A DNA stretch of 64,000 nt from Phenylobacterium sp. Root700. Its GTDB lineage: Bacteria; Pseudomonadota; Alphaproteobacteria; Caulobacterales; Caulobacteraceae. The notes under the pieces were generated by a model that saw only the letters and a program-made list of their open reading frames with translations, was not told the DNA's origin and made no database searches. The stretch lies in assembly GCF_001429025.1 (NCBI RefSeq), contig NZ_LMHT01000022.1, forward strand, positions 62,001-126,000, read 5' to 3'. Both the position numbers and the translations under genes were made by a program. Positions 26,320 to 34,409 of this stretch are shown piece after piece; the first letter of the stretch is position 1; every line of letters starts with the position of its first letter.

Positions 26320-27396
26320 ATGGCAGTGTCACCCCACAACGGTTCGCGGCCGGCGGTCACCCAATTGAAGCCTCGCATCGTCGTGTTCGGCGTTGGGGGC
26401 GCCGGGGTCAACGCCGTCAACAATATGATCGAATCGGGCCTTGAGGGCGTCGATTTCGTGGTGGCCAACACCGACGCCCAGCAGTTGTCGCTGGCGCTGG
26501 CCAGCCAACGCATCCAGCTGGGCATGCACGTGACCCAAGGTCTCGGCGCCGGCGCGAACCCGAACGCCGGCCTGAGCGCGGCCGAAGAATCGATGAGCGA
26601 CATCGTCCACTACCTGGACGGCGCCGACATGGTCTTCATCACCGCGGGCATGGGCGGCGGCACCGGCACCGGGGCCGCGCCCTTCGTGGCCCGCTGCGCC
26701 CGGGAGCGCGGCATCCTGACTGTCGCCGTGGTCTCCAAGCCGTTCCGCTTCGAGGGCCGTCACCGGATGCGCCTGGCCGAGGCTGGCCTGCGCGAGTTGC
26801 AGCAGTTCGTCGACACCTCGATCATCGTGCCGAACCAGAACCTGTTCCGCGTCGCCACCGAACAGACCACCTTCGCCGAAGCCTTCAACATGGCCGACCA
26901 GGTGCTGCACGCCGGCGTGCGTTCGATCACCGACCTGATGGTGCTGCCGGGCCTGATCAATCTCGACTTCGCCGACGTGCTCAGCGTCATGGGCGGGATG
27001 GGCAACGCCATGATGGGCACCGGCGAGGCGGTCGGCGAAGGCCGCGCCAGCGTCGCGGCCCACAACGCCATCCAGAATCCGCTGCTGGACGAAACCTCGC
27101 TGGCCGGCGCCAAGGCCGTGCTGGTGAACGTCACCGGCGGCTCGGACATGACGCTGCTGGAGGTCGATGAGGCCGCCAACGTCATCGCCGACCAGGCCGA
27201 TCCGGACGCCAACATCATCTTCGGCGCGGCCTTCGACGCCTCGTTGGAAGGCAAGCTGCGGGTCTCGGTCGTGGCGACCGGCATGTCCTCGGGCAACACC
27301 GACGCGCCGATCGGACCGGCGCCGGGCGCCCCGCCGCCTCAGGCCGAAGAACCGGGCGGCGGAGAGCCTACGCCCGCCACGCGCCGCTTCTGGTGA
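26320..27396 (+). CDS. ftsZ2: FtsZ-like GTPase without long linker or C-terminal peptide
   Basis: 358 residues, against about 500 for the main FtsZ of Caulobacter relatives. The tubulin-fold core is intact: [37 protein letters not shown] (nucleotide binding), and NLDFADV (T7 loop with catalytic Asp). The core ends near VVATGM and is followed by only about 40 Pro/Gly/Glu-rich residues ending ATRRFW. The usual LRRQ-type C-terminal peptide that binds FtsA/ZipA-like partners is missing. It is not next to ftsQA. Probably a second, accessory FtsZ like the short FtsZ2 of rhizobia. GTG 26326 is an alternative start. Confidence 0.85.
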   Translation: MAVSPHNGSRPAVTQLKPRIVVFGVGGAGVNAVNNMIESGLEGVDFVVANTDAQQLSLALASQRIQLGMHVTQGLGAGANPNAGLSAAEESMSDIVHYLDGADMVFITAGMGGGTGTGAAPFVARCARERGILTVAVVSKPFRFEGRHRMRLAEAGLRELQQFVDTSIIVPNQNLFRVATEQTTFAEAFNMADQVLHAGVRSITDLMVLPGLINLDFADVLSVMGGMGNAMMGTGEAVGEGRASVAAHNAIQNPLLDETSLAGAKAVLVNVTGGSDMTLLEVDEAANVIADQADPDANIIFGAAFDASLEGKLRVSVVATGMSSGNTDAPIGPAPGAPPPQAEEPGGGEPTPATRRFW

Positions 27397-27503
27397 TCGA
27401 CCGGGCGGCGCGATCTTTAGCAGGCGTCGCCGTCATCCAGGTCTAAGGTTTCTCTTCGGGACGAGCGGCATAGGACCGACCTCGTCCCGAGGGAGCCTTC
27501 GCC

Positions 27504-28199
27504 TTGCCTGATCCCATCCTCGACCGCCGCCAGATGCTGGTCATCGGCGCGGCGGTGTCCGGCGCAGCAGCCGTTCCGGCCGTGGCCGCCACCGCCCCGT
27601 CACCCGCCTTCACCGCCAAGCCGCTGCCCTTCGATCCCAAGGCTGTGCCCGGATTGTCGGAAAAGCTGCTGGTCAGCCATTTCGAGAACAACTACGGCAA
27701 CGCCGTCCGCAAGATCGGGGCGATCACCGCCGAGGTCGCGGCGATGGATGTCGCCACAGCGCCCGGCTATCGGCTCAACGGGCTGAAGCGCGAAGAGCTG
27801 CTGGCCTGGAACTCCGTGGTCCTGCACGAGCTCTATTTCGCCGGCCTGGGCCTGGCCGTGGCGCCGAGCCCGGCGCTAGCCAGAGCGCTTGAGCGTGATT
27901 TCGGCGGCCATGAGGCTTGGCGCGCCCAGTTTTCGGCCATAGGCAAGGCGCTGGGCGGCGGATCAGGCTGGGTGATCCTGGCCTGGAGCCGACGCGACGG
28001 ACGCCTGGTCAACCAGTGGGCGGGCGATCACACCATGAGCCTGGCCGACGGCGCGCCGCTGCTGGCGCTGGACATGTACGAACACGCCTACGCCATGGAC
28101 TACGGCGCCAAAGCGGCCAGCTATGTGGACGCCTTCATGAAGGCGATGACCTGGAGCGAGGCCAATCGCCGCTTCGCCCGGGAGATCGCAGAGGCCTAG
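27504..28199 (+). CDS. Exported, divergent Fe/Mn superoxide dismutase
   Basis: 231 residues from TTG 27504 with GAGGGAG upstream. A twin-arginine-like signal (DRRQMLVIGAAVSG...) predicts export. Metal ligands of Fe/Mn SOD are recognisable: His59, His108, Asp190 and His194 (LDMYEHAYAMDY), plus GGGSGWVILAW. The usual HHxxYV helix is replaced by HFENNYGNAV, so the paired histidines and active-site tyrosine of classical SODs are lost. It may detoxify periplasmic superoxide or have drifted in chemistry. Confidence 0.82.
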   Translation: MPDPILDRRQMLVIGAAVSGAAAVPAVAATAPSPAFTAKPLPFDPKAVPGLSEKLLVSHFENNYGNAVRKIGAITAEVAAMDVATAPGYRLNGLKREELLAWNSVVLHELYFAGLGLAVAPSPALARALERDFGGHEAWRAQFSAIGKALGGGSGWVILAWSRRDGRLVNQWAGDHTMSLADGAPLLALDMYEHAYAMDYGAKAASYVDAFMKAMTWSEANRRFAREIAEA

Positions 28200-28202
28200 G
28201 CG

Positions 28203-29513
28203 CTATTCGACGGGCCGCGCCAGATAGGCCGCCTCGTCGAGCTCGCCCTCCCACTTGGCGACGGTCACCGCGACGGACAGATCGCTGGTGGCGTTGGTGA
28301 TCGTGCGGGTCATGTCCAGCAGCCGGTCGAAGGGGAGGACGAAGCCGACCACCAGAGCGGTCTGTTCGGCGCTCAATCCGATGACCTGCAGGACGGCGGC
28401 CAGCATGAACAGCGAGGCCGACGGCACCGGGGCGGTGCCCAGAGCCACGACCGTGGTCGTGATGCCAAGCATCAGATACTGCGCGAAGGTCAGGTCGACA
28501 CCGAAGGCTTGCGCCGACAGCATGGCCAGCAAGGCCACGTAGAGCGCGGTGCCGTCCATGCTCAGGGTGACGCCCAGCGGCAGCGCCGTCGAGGCCACGG
28601 TGTGGCTGACCCCCAGGTTCTTCTCCGCCACCCGCATCGCCACCGGCAGGGTCGCGGCGCTGGAGGAGGTTGAGAACGCGATGGTCACCGCGTCGGTGAT
28701 GTCGCGAAAGAAGGGGAGGGCCGGCAACCGCGCGACGAGGCGGATCAATCCGCCATGGATGAGCAAGGTCTGGATCGCGCAGCCGACAATCAGAGCCGCG
28801 GCGAGCTTCAGGACATGGACGAACGCGCCTGGGCCTGACGTCCCCATGACCCAGGCGACCAGGGCGAAAACCCCAAATGGGGCGACCTCCATGATGAAGC
28901 GGACGATCTGCAGCATGATATCCGCGCCGGCCTGGAAGAGGCGTGCGGCGATCTCGGCCTTCGGCGCGATGGTCAGGATGCCCAGGCCCACCAGGATGCC
29001 GAAGAAGATCACCGACTGGATTTCCCCGGCGGCGAGCGCGGCGATCGGATTGGTCGGGATGATGCTGATCAGGTGCTCGCCCAGCCCCGGCGGCGCCTTG
29101 GCGATCACCTCAGGCGTCGCCCCGCTGACGTTCATACCAACGCCGGGTTGGAACAGCGTGCCGATGCTCAGGCCGACGCTGACCGCGATCACGGTGAGCG
29201 TCAGGTAGAGGGCCAGGGTCTTGACCCCGATGGAACCCAACCGCCGCGCGTCGCTCATGCCGGCGATCCCGGAGACGATAGAGAAGAACACCAGCGGCGC
29301 CACGACCATCCGGATGAGGCGTATGAAGACATCGCCCATCCATTTGATCTGCACGGCGACCTCGCCAAGCACCAGTCCAATGATCGTGCCGAGCACCAAG
29401 GCCGCCAGGATGCGCTTCCACAGGACGACGTCGAACCAATAGCGCCGGATCAGACCGCCGACGCCCGGGCGTCGGGCTACTGGTGGGGCGGCGGGATCAG
29501 GGTCGATGGCCAT
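28203..29513 (-). CDS. Dicarboxylate/amino acid:cation symporter (DAACS family)
   Basis: 436 residues, multi-pass inner-membrane transporter of the GltP/DctA fold. Family signatures: IRMVVAPLVFFSIVSGI, AFSTSSSAATLPV (serine-rich hairpin HP1), GVTLSMDGTALYVAL (substrate motif), and the HP2/TM8 end RLLDMTRTITNATSDL. Imports C4-dicarboxylates or acidic/neutral amino acids with Na+ or H+. It converges on the sod gene with 3 bp between stops and is divergent from the sigma factor. Confidence 0.93.
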   Translation of the reverse strand: MAIDPDPAAPPVARRPGVGGLIRRYWFDVVLWKRILAALVLGTIIGLVLGEVAVQIKWMGDVFIRLIRMVVAPLVFFSIVSGIAGMSDARRLGSIGVKTLALYLTLTVIAVSVGLSIGTLFQPGVGMNVSGATPEVIAKAPPGLGEHLISIIPTNPIAALAAGEIQSVIFFGILVGLGILTIAPKAEIAARLFQAGADIMLQIVRFIMEVAPFGVFALVAWVMGTSGPGAFVHVLKLAAALIVGCAIQTLLIHGGLIRLVARLPALPFFRDITDAVTIAFSTSSSAATLPVAMRVAEKNLGVSHTVASTALPLGVTLSMDGTALYVALLAMLSAQAFGVDLTFAQYLMLGITTTVVALGTAPVPSASLFMLAAVLQVIGLSAEQTALVVGFVLPFDRLLDMTRTITNATSDLSVAVTVAKWEGELDEAAYLARPVE

Positions 29514-29658
29514 GGAAGCATCCTAGGTTACGCCGTGCCGAGATACGCCGGACAACGATAGTTGCGTCGGTATCTCCAACACTAGCCTGACCGGGCGGCG
29601 GATTTCGGGAACCTTTCGAGATCTCCGTCATCCAATCGAGCGAACAAGGGGCAGAGCC

Positions 29659-30378
29659 ATGAGCGTCCAACCGCAGATCGACTACGAAACGCTCAGCGAT
29701 CTGGAGCTCGCGGCCTTTGTCGCGGTTCGGGACGCGGCGGCGGTGCGGGTGATCACCGGCAGGAACAACCAGCGCCTGTTCCGCGCCGCCTGGAGCATCC
29801 TGAAGAACCGCAGCGAAGCCGAGGATGCGGTGCAGACCGCCTACCTCAAGGCGTTCGCCGCCATCGCGGGGTTCAACGGCGGGTCTTCGCTCGCGACCTG
29901 GCTGACCCGTATCGCCATCAACGAGGCCTTAGAACGACGCCGCGCCAGTCGTCGGCGCGAGGCGCAAATCGACGCCGGATCCGTGGTCGTCATGGAGGAG
30001 TACCGGGACAAGCTCATGCGTGGATCGACCAACGGCCAACCCGATGGCGCGCTGCTGCGCGCCCAGATCCGCCGCCTTCTGGAGGAGGCCATAGGCCGGC
30101 TCCCCGACGACTTCCGTCTGGTCTTCGTCCTGCGGGAAATCGAAGGCCTGAGCGTGGAGGAGGCGGCCGAGGTGCTGGGCATTCCGCAACCGACCGTGAA
30201 GACACGGCACCTGCGGGCCCGGCGCCGGCTTCAAAACGAACTCGACCCCGAACTCAAGACCGCCCTCGAAGGCGCCTTTCCCTTTGCCGGCGTGGACTGC
30301 GAGGCGCTGACCGAGCGGGTCCTAGCGCAGTTCTGCGACATACCTTCACTTCCCACCGGAGATCTCGAAAATGACTGA
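29659..30378 (+). CDS. ECF-type sigma-70 family RNA polymerase sigma factor
   Basis: 239 residues. Region 2: RLFRAAWSILKNRSEAEDAVQTAYLKAFAAI with FNGGSSLATWLTRIAINEALERRR. Region 4: LPDDFRLVFVLREIEGLSVEEAAEVLGIPQPTVKTRHLRARRRL, a clear helix-turn-helix. It overlaps the next gene by 8 bp. No anti-sigma gene lies on either side, unlike most ECF loci. GGAACC at 29608-29613 upstream resembles an ECF -35 element, but a matching -10 is not convincing. Confidence 0.92.
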   Translation: MSVQPQIDYETLSDLELAAFVAVRDAAAVRVITGRNNQRLFRAAWSILKNRSEAEDAVQTAYLKAFAAIAGFNGGSSLATWLTRIAINEALERRRASRRREAQIDAGSVVVMEEYRDKLMRGSTNGQPDGALLRAQIRRLLEEAIGRLPDDFRLVFVLREIEGLSVEEAAEVLGIPQPTVKTRHLRARRRLQNELDPELKTALEGAFPFAGVDCEALTERVLAQFCDIPSLPTGDLEND

Positions 30379-30949
30379 TCAAATGCGGTTCATTGACCGC
30401 CGCGCGGCGCTGGCTCTCGGAACCTCCACCCTTTCTGCCGCTGGCGTCCTGGCGGTGCTGGGCGTGGCCACACCGCGCAGCGCCTTCGCCGCCGGCGCGC
30501 CGACCCAGGACGTGCAACTTCTCAACGCCGCCATCGCCTTGGAGCATGAAGGCATCGCGGCCTATCAGATCGCCGCCGAAAGCGGACTGCTGACCCCCGA
30601 CGTGTTGAAGATCGGGATCACCTTCCAGGGACACCACAAGCAGCACCGCGACGACCTGGCCTCGGCGGTTCGCCGCCTGGGCGGCCAGCCGGTGGCGGCC
30701 AAGGCCCTGAGCGCCTACGCCACCGATCTGGGCGCGGGGTCGCTGAAGGATCAGACCGGGGTGCTGAAGCTGGCCCTCAAGTTGGAGCGGGGCGCGGCCA
30801 ACGCCTATCTTGGCCTGATCCCGTCGCTGGACCAGACCGACTTCCATGTCCTGGCCGCCCGCATGGCCGGTGACGAGGCCTTCCACGCCGCCACGCTGGG
30901 CAATGCGCTGGGCGAGGCCATCCCGCAGAAGGCGCTCATCTTCGGCTGA
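30371..30949 (+). CDS. Tat-exported ferritin-like domain protein
   Basis: 192 residues. N-terminal DRRAALALGTSTLSAAGVLA is a twin-arginine-like signal. The mature part is a four-helix ferritin-like bundle with carboxylate/His pairs at ALEHEGIAAYQ, GHHKQHRDDL, LERGAANAY and DEAFHAATL, which could hold a di-iron site. It belongs to the DUF4439-like group. Co-transcribed with the sigma factor (8-bp overlap) and cytochrome c; a role in periplasmic iron or oxidant handling is an inference. Confidence 0.82.
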   Translation: MTDQMRFIDRRAALALGTSTLSAAGVLAVLGVATPRSAFAAGAPTQDVQLLNAAIALEHEGIAAYQIAAESGLLTPDVLKIGITFQGHHKQHRDDLASAVRRLGGQPVAAKALSAYATDLGAGSLKDQTGVLKLALKLERGAANAYLGLIPSLDQTDFHVLAARMAGDEAFHAATLGNALGEAIPQKALIFG

Positions 30950-30962
30950 GCCAGGACACGCC

Positions 30963-31373
30963 ATGACACCGCTTCGCTTCGCAATTCCCGCAGTCGCCGC
31001 GGTGCTCATGGTCTGCCCGCCTGCCGCGGCCGCTTCGCTCCCCGGTGATCCCCAGCGGGGGGCGAGCCTCTATGAGACCCGGTGTGGGGCTTGTCATTCC
31101 CTTGACGCCAACCGGATCGGGCCTAGCCATCGCGGGGTCGTCGGACGGCGCGCAGGGGTGGTTCCAGGGTTCGCCTACACCCAGGCCCTGAAAGCTTCGG
31201 GCCTGGTCTGGACACCGAGCAACCTCGACCGCTGGCTGACGGCGCCGACCAGCCTAGCAAAAGGAACCGCCATGGGCTTCCGGATGCCCGCCGCCCAGGA
31301 CCGCGCCGACGTCATCGCCTATCTCGCCAGCCCCGCGGTCGCTGGAGCCAAGCGGCCCGCCGCCGGACGATAG
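30963..31373 (+). CDS. Small class I cytochrome c
   Basis: 136 residues with a Sec signal peptide (about 24 residues). Single haem site CGACH at 41-45, distal Met in GFRMPAA (Met108) and GPSHRGVVGRRAG resembling mitochondrial/bacterial cytochrome c2. It follows the ferritin-like gene by 13 bp. It likely shuttles electrons in the periplasm for whatever the sigma-controlled operon does. Confidence 0.88.
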   Translation: MTPLRFAIPAVAAVLMVCPPAAAASLPGDPQRGASLYETRCGACHSLDANRIGPSHRGVVGRRAGVVPGFAYTQALKASGLVWTPSNLDRWLTAPTSLAKGTAMGFRMPAAQDRADVIAYLASPAVAGAKRPAAGR

Positions 31374-31536
31374 ACCGATATTCCTCCCGCAGAACGATCA
31401 GGAGTTGCACCTGGCGATGGGATCGCCGATGCGATGGTCAGAGCCATGGCGAGCGGCCCCCTCGGGGACGCCTTCTCGACTGGCCGCGCGCTTGATTTCG
31501 TTGTTGCAGCGCCCCCAAGGCGCAGGAAGGAAACCG
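31374..31536 (+). promoter_or_regulatory. Leader of metY with serial hairpins, no known riboswitch recognised
   Basis: 163 bp between the cytochrome c stop and metY. It holds GGCGAT-ggg-ATCGCC (31413-31427), ATGG/CCAT (31434-31447), CCCC/GGGG (31458-31467) and GCGGCC (31453-31458) pairing with GGCCGC (31482-31487). Genes of this type are often under SAM-II riboswitches in alphaproteobacteria, but the SAM-II core GCUAAA motif is not seen. Confidence 0.3.
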
Positions 31537-32814
31537 ATGACCTCGCCGAAGCTGGAGACGCTGGCCATCCACGCCGGAGCCGCGCCCGATCCGACCACCA
31601 AGGCGCGGATCACCCCGATCTATCAAACCGCGTCCTATGTCTTCGACGACGCCGACCACGCTGCGGCGCTGTTCAATCTGGAGCAGGGCGGCAACATCTA
31701 CACCCGGCTGATGAACCCGACGACCAGCGTCCTGGAAGAACGGGTCGCGGCGCTAGAAGGCGGCATGGCCGCCTTGGCCGTCGCCAGCGGCCACGCCGCC
31801 CAGTTCATCGTCTTCCACACCCTGATGGAACCCGGCTGCAACATCGTGGCCTCACGCAAGCTCTATGGCGGGTCGATCAACCAACTCGGCCAGAGCTTCA
31901 AGCGGATGGGCTGGGGCGTGACCTTCATCGACAGCGACGAGGCGTCGGACTTCGCCGCCGCCATCGACGACAAGACCCGCGCGGTGTTCGTAGAATCGAT
32001 CGCCAATCCGGGCGGCGTCATCACCGACATCGCTGCGATCGCCGAGGTCGCCCATGCCGCCGGCGTGCCGCTGGTCGTCGACAACACCATGGCCAGCCCG
32101 TACCTGTGCCGGCCGTTCGAGCATGGGGCGGACATCATCGTCCACTCGCTGACCAAGTTCCTGGGCGGCCACGGCAATTCGCTGGGCGGCGTGATCGTCG
32201 ACAGCGGCCGCTTCGACTGGAAGGCCGGGGGCAAGTACCCGTACCTGTCGGAACCCAACCCCAGCTACCATGGCAAGGTCTTCACCGAGGCCTTCGGCCC
32301 CGTCGCGTTCATCGTGGCCTGCCGGGCGCTCGGCCTGCGCGACCTGGGTCCCGCCCTGTCGCCGTTCAACGCCTTCATGATCCTCACGGGCATCGAGACC
32401 CTGCCGCTGCGGATGGAGCGGCACGTCCAGAACGCGCTGGCCGTGGCCCAGTGGCTGCAGAAGCACCCCAAGGTGGCCTGGGTGTCCTATGCCGGGCTCC
32501 CGGACGATCCCTACTACGCCAAGGCGCAGAAGTACGCGCCGCGGGGCGCCGGTTCGGTGTTCACCTTCGGGCTGAAGGCCGGCTTTGACGCTGGCGTGAA
32601 GTTGGTCAGCGGCGTGAAGCTGTTCTCCCACCTGGCCAATCTTGGCGACACGCGCAGCCTGATCATCCATCCGGCCTCGACCACGCACCGGCAATTGGAA
32701 GAGGCGGCTCAGCGCGCGGCCGGCGCTGGTCCCGACGTAGTCCGGCTCTCGGTCGGGCTGGAGCATATCGACGACATCATCGGCGATCTGGACCAGGCCT
32801 TGGCCCAGATCTAG
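31537..32814 (+). CDS. metY: O-acetylhomoserine aminocarboxypropyltransferase (sulfhydrylase)
   Basis: PLP enzyme making homocysteine from O-acetyl- or O-succinylhomoserine and sulfide in methionine synthesis. 425 residues from ATG 31537, with AGGAAGG 6 nt upstream; the longer frame from 31405 is leader. Signatures: YTRLMNPTTSVLEERVAALEGG, VVDNTMASPYLCRP, the PLP lysine in HSLTKFLGGHG (about residue 207), and HPASTTHRQL near the end. The long MetY type rather than MetZ/MetB. Confidence 0.93.
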   Translation: MTSPKLETLAIHAGAAPDPTTKARITPIYQTASYVFDDADHAAALFNLEQGGNIYTRLMNPTTSVLEERVAALEGGMAALAVASGHAAQFIVFHTLMEPGCNIVASRKLYGGSINQLGQSFKRMGWGVTFIDSDEASDFAAAIDDKTRAVFVESIANPGGVITDIAAIAEVAHAAGVPLVVDNTMASPYLCRPFEHGADIIVHSLTKFLGGHGNSLGGVIVDSGRFDWKAGGKYPYLSEPNPSYHGKVFTEAFGPVAFIVACRALGLRDLGPALSPFNAFMILTGIETLPLRMERHVQNALAVAQWLQKHPKVAWVSYAGLPDDPYYAKAQKYAPRGAGSVFTFGLKAGFDAGVKLVSGVKLFSHLANLGDTRSLIIHPASTTHRQLEEAAQRAAGAGPDVVRLSVGLEHIDDIIGDLDQALAQI

Positions 32815-32825
32815 GGCGAGGCTTT

Positions 32826-32847
32826 CCGGCGGGCCTGCGCTCGCCGG
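32826..32847. terminator. Short hairpin between convergent metY and hemD
   Basis: CCGGCG (32826-32831) pairs with CGCCGG (32842-32847) in the 41-bp gap between the two stop codons. There is no T-run, so termination activity is uncertain. Confidence 0.3.
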
Positions 32848-32855
32848 GACCTTCA

Positions 32856-33581
32856 TCACGCTGAGCCCAGCGCCGCGAGCATCGCCGCCTCACCGGGGTG
32901 GGCGGCGATGACGACCGGGTGTCCGGCTTCGATCAAGGGCTGGGCCGCCGCCTTTGAGATGCAGATGATGCGGCTGGCCGCTGGATGGCTCAGCAAGCCG
33001 GCGAGCCGGCGTCCAGCTCTTGGCGAATGCACCAGCACGGCGGCCATGTCGCCAGAGGCCAATCTACCGATCTCGGGGCCGCCAGCGTCGAGGTCCGTGG
33101 CCGTCGTCTCGTAGACGACGCAGCTTTCCCCCTGGATGCCCAGCGCCGCCAGAGCGCCGTCGAGGTCGCCGGCCGGCTCACGCGGGCCGGGGCGTAGCAG
33201 GCGGCCGGAGAAGCTCTCCCGCCGCGCATCGATCAGGCCCACAAGATCGTGGACGTCGCCAGCCGCCGAGATCACCTCGGCGAAACCGGCGCAGCGAGCA
33301 GCGTCAGCCGTCCCGTCACCGACCGCGAAGACGGGCAGGGCCCGTTCGGTCCGCAGACGCGCGAAGGCTGCAACTCCATTGGGGCTGGTGAACGCCAGGG
33401 CACCCACCTCGTCCAGTGCGACCGGAGCATCGAGCAGCCGGACCTCCAGCAAGGGGCTGACCAACGGCGTCCAGCCGAGCGCTCGCACCCGCGCGGCGGT
33501 GAGCGCGGCGCCCGGCAGGGTGCGCGTGATCCAGACAGTCAGGCTCGGGAGGCCCACGGCTCGAACGGAGCCCTCAACCAT
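32856..33581 (-). CDS. hemD: Uroporphyrinogen-III synthase
   Basis: Cyclises hydroxymethylbilane to uroporphyrinogen III in haem synthesis. 241 residues with the weakly conserved HemD pattern: VWITRTLPGAALTAARVRALGW, ALAFTSPNGVAAFAR, VFAVGDGTADAARCAGF, and VLVHSPRAGRRL. The start ATG at 33581 lies 43 bp inside the upstream gene's end. An in-frame GTG at 33557 is the other option. hemC is not in the window. Confidence 0.85.
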   Translation of the reverse strand: MVEGSVRAVGLPSLTVWITRTLPGAALTAARVRALGWTPLVSPLLEVRLLDAPVALDEVGALAFTSPNGVAAFARLRTERALPVFAVGDGTADAARCAGFAEVISAAGDVHDLVGLIDARRESFSGRLLRPGPREPAGDLDGALAALGIQGESCVVYETTATDLDAGGPEIGRLASGDMAAVLVHSPRAGRRLAGLLSHPAASRIICISKAAAQPLIEAGHPVVIAAHPGEAAMLAALGSA

Positions 33582-34195
33582 TTCCAGACACCGCCCCTTT
33601 TCGGCTGTGACCTCGTACGCTCGGTTTTGCGAGGTTTGACCGCCTCCAGCCGCAGGCTCAAGCCGAGTTCCCCGGCCCGCATGAGCCGGCGCGCGTCCAG
33701 GTCGGCGGTGATCCTGGGGTCATCCCATAGGGCGGACTGCAAGACGATCTCGTCGCTGAGCCGCTCAGTTAACTGACGCGCGGCGGTGAAGGAGTCGCCG
33801 CCGTCCTGCAGCAGGCGCGCCTCGATGCTCGCGGCCACCGAGGCGGCGACCGCGTCGGCCGGCTGGTAGGGTGTCACCAGCCGCCTGAGTTCCGCCCGGC
33901 TTTCGGGGCTCGGACGAAGCTCCTCGGCGAAGAAGGTCGGCCAGTTGGAGAGGGCGGCGCGACCCCAGGCGAGATCATCCGCGGCCGCTTCGAGCGCGCG
34001 GCTCTTGAGCTGTTCGCGGGCCGCGCCGGAGTGGGCCAGCTCGGCCGCTCGCTCGCGGAGCCGCGCTACGACGCCGGCGCGGCCTGCATGGCGGGCGAGG
34101 CCGTGGATCTCCTCATGGACCTCGATGATCGCCGCGGCGGCGGCCGAGGCGACAATGGAGTCGGCGATCCCGACCGGCGGGGACGTGGATGTCAT
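33539..34195 (-). CDS. Unrecognised protein upstream of hemD
   Basis: 218 residues from ATG 34195. Acidic-to-neutral, mostly helical: an Ala-rich N-terminal helix (DSIVASAAAAAIIEVHEEIHGLARHAGRAG), a middle with WGRAALSNWPTFFAEELRP, and a basic C-terminus (KPRKTERTRSQPKRGGVWKWLR). No signal peptide and no membrane segment. It lies between a 67-residue ORF (10 bp upstream) and hemD (43-bp overlap), so it is probably an operon member. Function unknown. Confidence 0.6.
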   Translation of the reverse strand: MTSTSPPVGIADSIVASAAAAAIIEVHEEIHGLARHAGRAGVVARLRERAAELAHSGAAREQLKSRALEAAADDLAWGRAALSNWPTFFAEELRPSPESRAELRRLVTPYQPADAVAASVAASIEARLLQDGGDSFTAARQLTERLSDEIVLQSALWDDPRITADLDARRLMRAGELGLSLRLEAVKPRKTERTRSQPKRGGVWKWLRAPFEPWASRA

Positions 34196-34205
34196 GGCTG
34201 GGTTC

Positions 34206-34409
34206 CTAGCGCCGATAGGCGGCTTGGGAGGCGCCGCCCTCAAGCAGCCCGGCGGCGCCCTTGGCCCCTTTGGCGCGCAGGGCGAGCGCGGCTTGGCTCA
34301 CAGCGAAGGTGTTCGCCGGATGGGTCGCGGCGAAGGTCTGGACCAGGGCGGCGAGCGCGGTCTCCAGATCGACGATCCGAAGCTGATGATCGTGAAGGCT
34401 GAGCGACAT
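34206..34409 (-). CDS. Small helical protein, 67 residues, unknown
   Basis: Starts at ATG 34409 with GGAG 6-9 nt upstream. Two helices are likely (LRIVDLETALAALVQTFAA and FAVSQAALALRAKG), with a Gly/Ala-rich basic tail. It comes 10 bp ahead of the 218-residue gene, so both probably share a transcript with hemD. No family recognised. Confidence 0.55.
   Translation of the reverse strand: MSLSLHDHQLRIVDLETALAALVQTFAATHPANTFAVSQAALALRAKGAKGAAGLLEGGASQAAYRR

Noticed and set aside
31374-31536. SAM-II riboswitch upstream of metY
   Set aside because: The conserved core of SAM-II could not be found; only generic hairpins are present.
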